NCBI GenBank assembly: GCA_910588135.1
Contig: CAJUOT010000055.1
Coordinates: 1-15,695 of the forward strand
Source of the DNA: an uncultured Oscillospiraceae bacterium
Lineage (GTDB): Bacteria; Bacillota; Clostridia; Oscillospirales; Oscillospiraceae
Length of the DNA stretch: 15,695 bases
Direction of reading: 5' to 3'
Shown: positions 13,811-15,695 of the stretch, piece after piece
How positions within the stretch are numbered: position 1 is the first letter of the stretch
Layout: the number at the start of each line of letters is the position of its first letter
Made by a program: the position numbers and the translations under genes
Notes under the pieces: model-generated
Database searches by the model: none
The model's input: the letters and a program-made list of their open reading frames with translations, nothing else
What the model was told of the DNA's origin: nothing

Positions 13811-14863
13811 TCACGCCTCCGTGGGCTCTCTGGCTCCGCTCCGGCCACAGACCGCCGCTCCGTTTTCCTCCGTGTTCCTGATTTCTCCGCACAGGTTCTC
13901 AGCAAACAGCCTGCGCACCTCATCCAGGCCGCCCGCCTGTCCCAGCGCCCACATCAGCTTGGTGACGGCCCCCTCGGTGGTCATGTCGTACCCCTGGATG
14001 ACCCCTTGCGCCAGGGCTTTCTGCCCCGCTTGGTAGAGGGAGAAGTCGCTGCTCTCGTACAGGCACTGCGAGCACACCACCACAGCCATCCCGGCCTGGG
14101 CGGCGTTGTGGAGCTTTTCAATGAGATTGCGGCGGATGAAGTGGAGCCCGCCCGCGCCGAAAGCCTCGATCACCACCCCGCGGTAGTGCATCCGCAGCAG
14201 CATATCGAAGATTTCCGGGTCCAGCCCCGGGGTGAGCTTGATGAGGAACACCTGCTCGCACAGCCTGTCCCGCAGGACGCAGGGGCCGGATACGCGGGGG
14301 ATAGCCTCCTCCCGGAGGGTGAGCCCCGCGCCGTTGACCACCGCCACGGGGGGCCAGTTCACGCTGTCAAAGGCGGAAAAATCGGTGGTGTGGGTTTTGA
14401 CGGCCCGGCAGCCCAGGATAACCTTTCGCCCGAAGGCCAGAAACACTCCCGGCCGGCCTGACGCCGCCATGGCGAAGGCGGTGCGCAGGTTGTCCAGGCC
14501 GTCGGTGAGGGGGTGCTCAATGGGCAGCTGGGCCCCGGTGAGCACCACGGGTATGCCGATGCCCCGCACCATGTAGGACAGGACGGAGGCGGTGTACGCC
14601 ATGGTGTCGGTGCCGTGGGACACCACGATGCCGTCAAAATCCTCCCGGGCTTCGAAGACGTGGCGGGCGATGAGCCGCCACTCCTCAGGCTGGATGTTGG
14701 ATGAGTCCAGGTGCAGAATGTCCCGGACGGTGAGGGCATAGCTGTCCCCCAGCGCCCCCAGGTAGCGGGTGAGGGCCGCGCCGTCCAGCCCGGGAGCCAG
14801 CCCTTCCTCGGTGAGCCGGGAGGCGATGGTCCCCCCGGTGGTGAGCAGGAGAATGCGCTTCAT
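13811..14863 (-). CDS. ansA: Type I L-asparaginase
   Basis: 350 residues, close to cytoplasmic type I asparaginases. It hydrolyses asparagine to aspartate and ammonia. The N-terminal LLLTTGGTIAS carries the catalytic Thr12, and SHGTDTMAYT carries the second Thr-Asp pair (T85-D86). The conserved Lys lies in GCRAVKTHTTDFSAFDS. There is no signal peptide, which fits the type I (low-affinity, cytoplasmic) form. The last 15-20 residues are extra and unlike the core. The ATG at 14861-14863 has AAGAGG upstream. It is divergent from the thioredoxin-reductase-like gene with back-to-back promoters. With asnA 6 kb away, the cell has both the making and the breaking enzyme for asparagine. Confidence 0.95.
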   Translation of the reverse strand: MKRILLLTTGGTIASRLTEEGLAPGLDGAALTRYLGALGDSYALTVRDILHLDSSNIQPEEWRLIARHVFEAREDFDGIVVSHGTDTMAYTASVLSYMVRGIGIPVVLTGAQLPIEHPLTDGLDNLRTAFAMAASGRPGVFLAFGRKVILGCRAVKTHTTDFSAFDSVNWPPVAVVNGAGLTLREEAIPRVSGPCVLRDRLCEQVFLIKLTPGLDPEIFDMLLRMHYRGVVIEAFGAGGLHFIRRNLIEKLHNAAQAGMAVVVCSQCLYESSDFSLYQAGQKALAQGVIQGYDMTTEGAVTKLMWALGQAGGLDEVRRLFAENLCGEIRNTEENGAAVCGRSGAREPTEA

Positions 14864-14904
14864 GGGACGCCTCTTTTCGTGTATATAAATGGGAACACAC
14901 CCCC

Positions 14905-14933
14905 AGTATACGATATGCCGGGCCGCTTTTCAA
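14905..14933 (-). promoter_or_regulatory. Promoter of ansA
   Basis: Minus strand: TTGAAA (14928-14933), 17 bases, TATACT (14905-14910), about 40 bases before the ATG. Its -35 is only five bases from that of the divergent gene. Confidence 0.78.
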
Positions 14934-14938
14934 GTGTA

Positions 14939-14967
14939 TTGTCATGGGTGGGGAATCCTGCTATACT
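14939..14967 (+). promoter_or_regulatory. Promoter of the thioredoxin-reductase-like gene
   Basis: TTGTCA (14939-14944), 17 bases, TATACT (14962-14967) with TGC before it (extended -10). It is 30 bases before the ATG. Confidence 0.82.
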
Positions 14968-14997
14968 GGGTCAATAACGATGCTGGAGGAAAGCTTG

Positions 14998-15695
14998 ATG
15001 AAATATGATCTTCTGATTGTGGGCGGCGGCCCCGCGGGGCTCACCGCCGCCATTCACGCCCGGGCCCGGGACAAGTCCGTGCTGGTGATTTCCAACGACC
15101 CGCTGGCCTCCCCCCTGTGCAGGGCCCCGGCCATGGCCAACTATCCCGGCCTGCCCGGCGTCACCGGCAGGGAGCTGGTGGAAAAGCTGGTGGAGCAGGC
15201 CGGGGGCATGGGCGCGGAGTTCCGGCAAGGCCGCGCCCTGTCGGTCATGCCCATGGGGAAGTCGGTCATGGTGTCGGTGGAGAACGACGCTGTGGAGGGC
15301 TGCGCCGTTATTCTGGCCCTGGGGGTGTCCCGGGCCGCGCCCCTGCCGGGGGAGGCGGAGCTGCTGGGCCGGGGGGTGAGCTACTGCGCCACCTGCGACG
15401 GGATGTTCTATCGGGGAAAATCCGTGGTGTGCGCCGGGGACGCGCCCAACTTCGGCGAGGAGGTGGAGTTTCTGCGCTCCATCGGCTGCGAGGTGGCGGT
15501 GAAGCGGCTGGCGGGCCTGTCCATCCTGGGGGAGGACAGGGTTGCCGGCGTGCGGGACGCGGCGGGGGAGACCACCCCCTGCGACGGGGTGTTTCTGCTG
15601 CGCGCGTCCATCGCGCCCGCCCGGCTGGCCCCGGGGCTGGCGCTGGAAGACGGCTATATCAAGGTGGACGGGCGCATGGCCACCAGCCTCCCGGG
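14998..15695 (+). CDS. Flavin thioredoxin-reductase-like protein, probable ferredoxin-dependent type (C-terminus beyond window)
   Basis: 232 residues visible of about 280-300. ATG at 14998 with GGAGGA eight bases upstream. The N-terminal FAD site VGGGPAGLTAA (8-18) and the redox-active SYCATCDG (C130, C133) are those of low-molecular-weight thioredoxin reductases. In NADPH-dependent enzymes the next part carries GxGxxA/S and HRRxxxR. Here the equivalent is VVCAGDAPNFGEEVEFLRSI followed by VAVKRLAGLS, so neither motif is visible. This matches the clostridial ferredoxin-dependent flavin thioredoxin reductase (FFTR) group, in which electrons come from ferredoxin instead of NADPH. It would reduce thioredoxin in the cytoplasm. 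No thioredoxin gene is within the window; one may follow. The FAD and CATC assignment is sure, the electron donor is inferred. Confidence 0.88.
   Translation, partial: MKYDLLIVGGGPAGLTAAIHARARDKSVLVISNDPLASPLCRAPAMANYPGLPGVTGRELVEKLVEQAGGMGAEFRQGRALSVMPMGKSVMVSVENDAVEGCAVILALGVSRAAPLPGEAELLGRGVSYCATCDGMFYRGKSVVCAGDAPNFGEEVEFLRSIGCEVAVKRLAGLSILGEDRVAGVRDAAGETTPCDGVFLLRASIAPARLAPGLALEDGYIKVDGRMATSLP

Overview
The window is GC-rich DNA, most likely from a spore-forming Clostridia species of the Oscillospiraceae type (Flavonifractor/Lawsonibacter/Pseudoflavonifractor-like gut anaerobe). The reasons are a spoVAC gene, strong AGGAGG-type ribosome sites, well-formed sigma-A promoters, a YcdB/SLH exported protein, and a thioredoxin-reductase relative of the ferredoxin-using clostridial kind. 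The genus is inferred; no rRNA gene is present. No phage, CRISPR array, transposase or tRNA was found.

Layout. 1-586 (-): N-terminal part of a zinc-ribbon, single-pass membrane protein with an external Ig-like domain. 766-1209 (+): a lone spoVAC, followed by a perfect 26-bp inverted repeat. 1426-2118 (+): radC with its own promoter and terminator. 2167-3265 (-): a two-gene operon, TetR regulator then flavodoxin, driven by a full-consensus promoter embedded in a 19-bp-arm operator. 3399-5120 (-): phosphoglucomutase. 5171-5351: an array of related palindromic repeats. 5352-6593 (-): M29 aminopeptidase, divergent from 6766-7779 (+), ammonia-dependent asparagine synthetase asnA. 7798-8005: a three-hairpin element followed by a second copy of the last 86 bases of asnA. 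8025-8216 (+): a 63-residue membrane protein. 8327-10510 (-): exported YcdB/SLH protein. 10718-13072 (-): cytoplasmic glycoside hydrolase family 2 enzyme. 13338-13712 (+): short DtxR/MntR-like regulator with a TTG start. 13811-14863 (-): type I L-asparaginase, divergent from 14998-15695 (+, cut by the window end): flavin thioredoxin-reductase-like protein with CATC active site but without visible NADPH motifs.

How the genes fit together. Most are single-gene housekeeping units with their own promoters; only the TetR/flavodoxin pair is clearly an operon. A loose nitrogen theme runs through the window: peptide trimming (M29), asparagine synthesis (AsnA) and asparagine hydrolysis (AnsA). A redox theme joins the flavodoxin and the thioredoxin-reductase-like protein. 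Carbohydrate functions are the phosphoglucomutase and the GH2 enzyme. I see no multi-gene novel defence or biosynthetic system. The most notable items are the atypical thioredoxin reductase, the TetR operator/promoter, the duplicated asnA tail and the palindromic repeat families.
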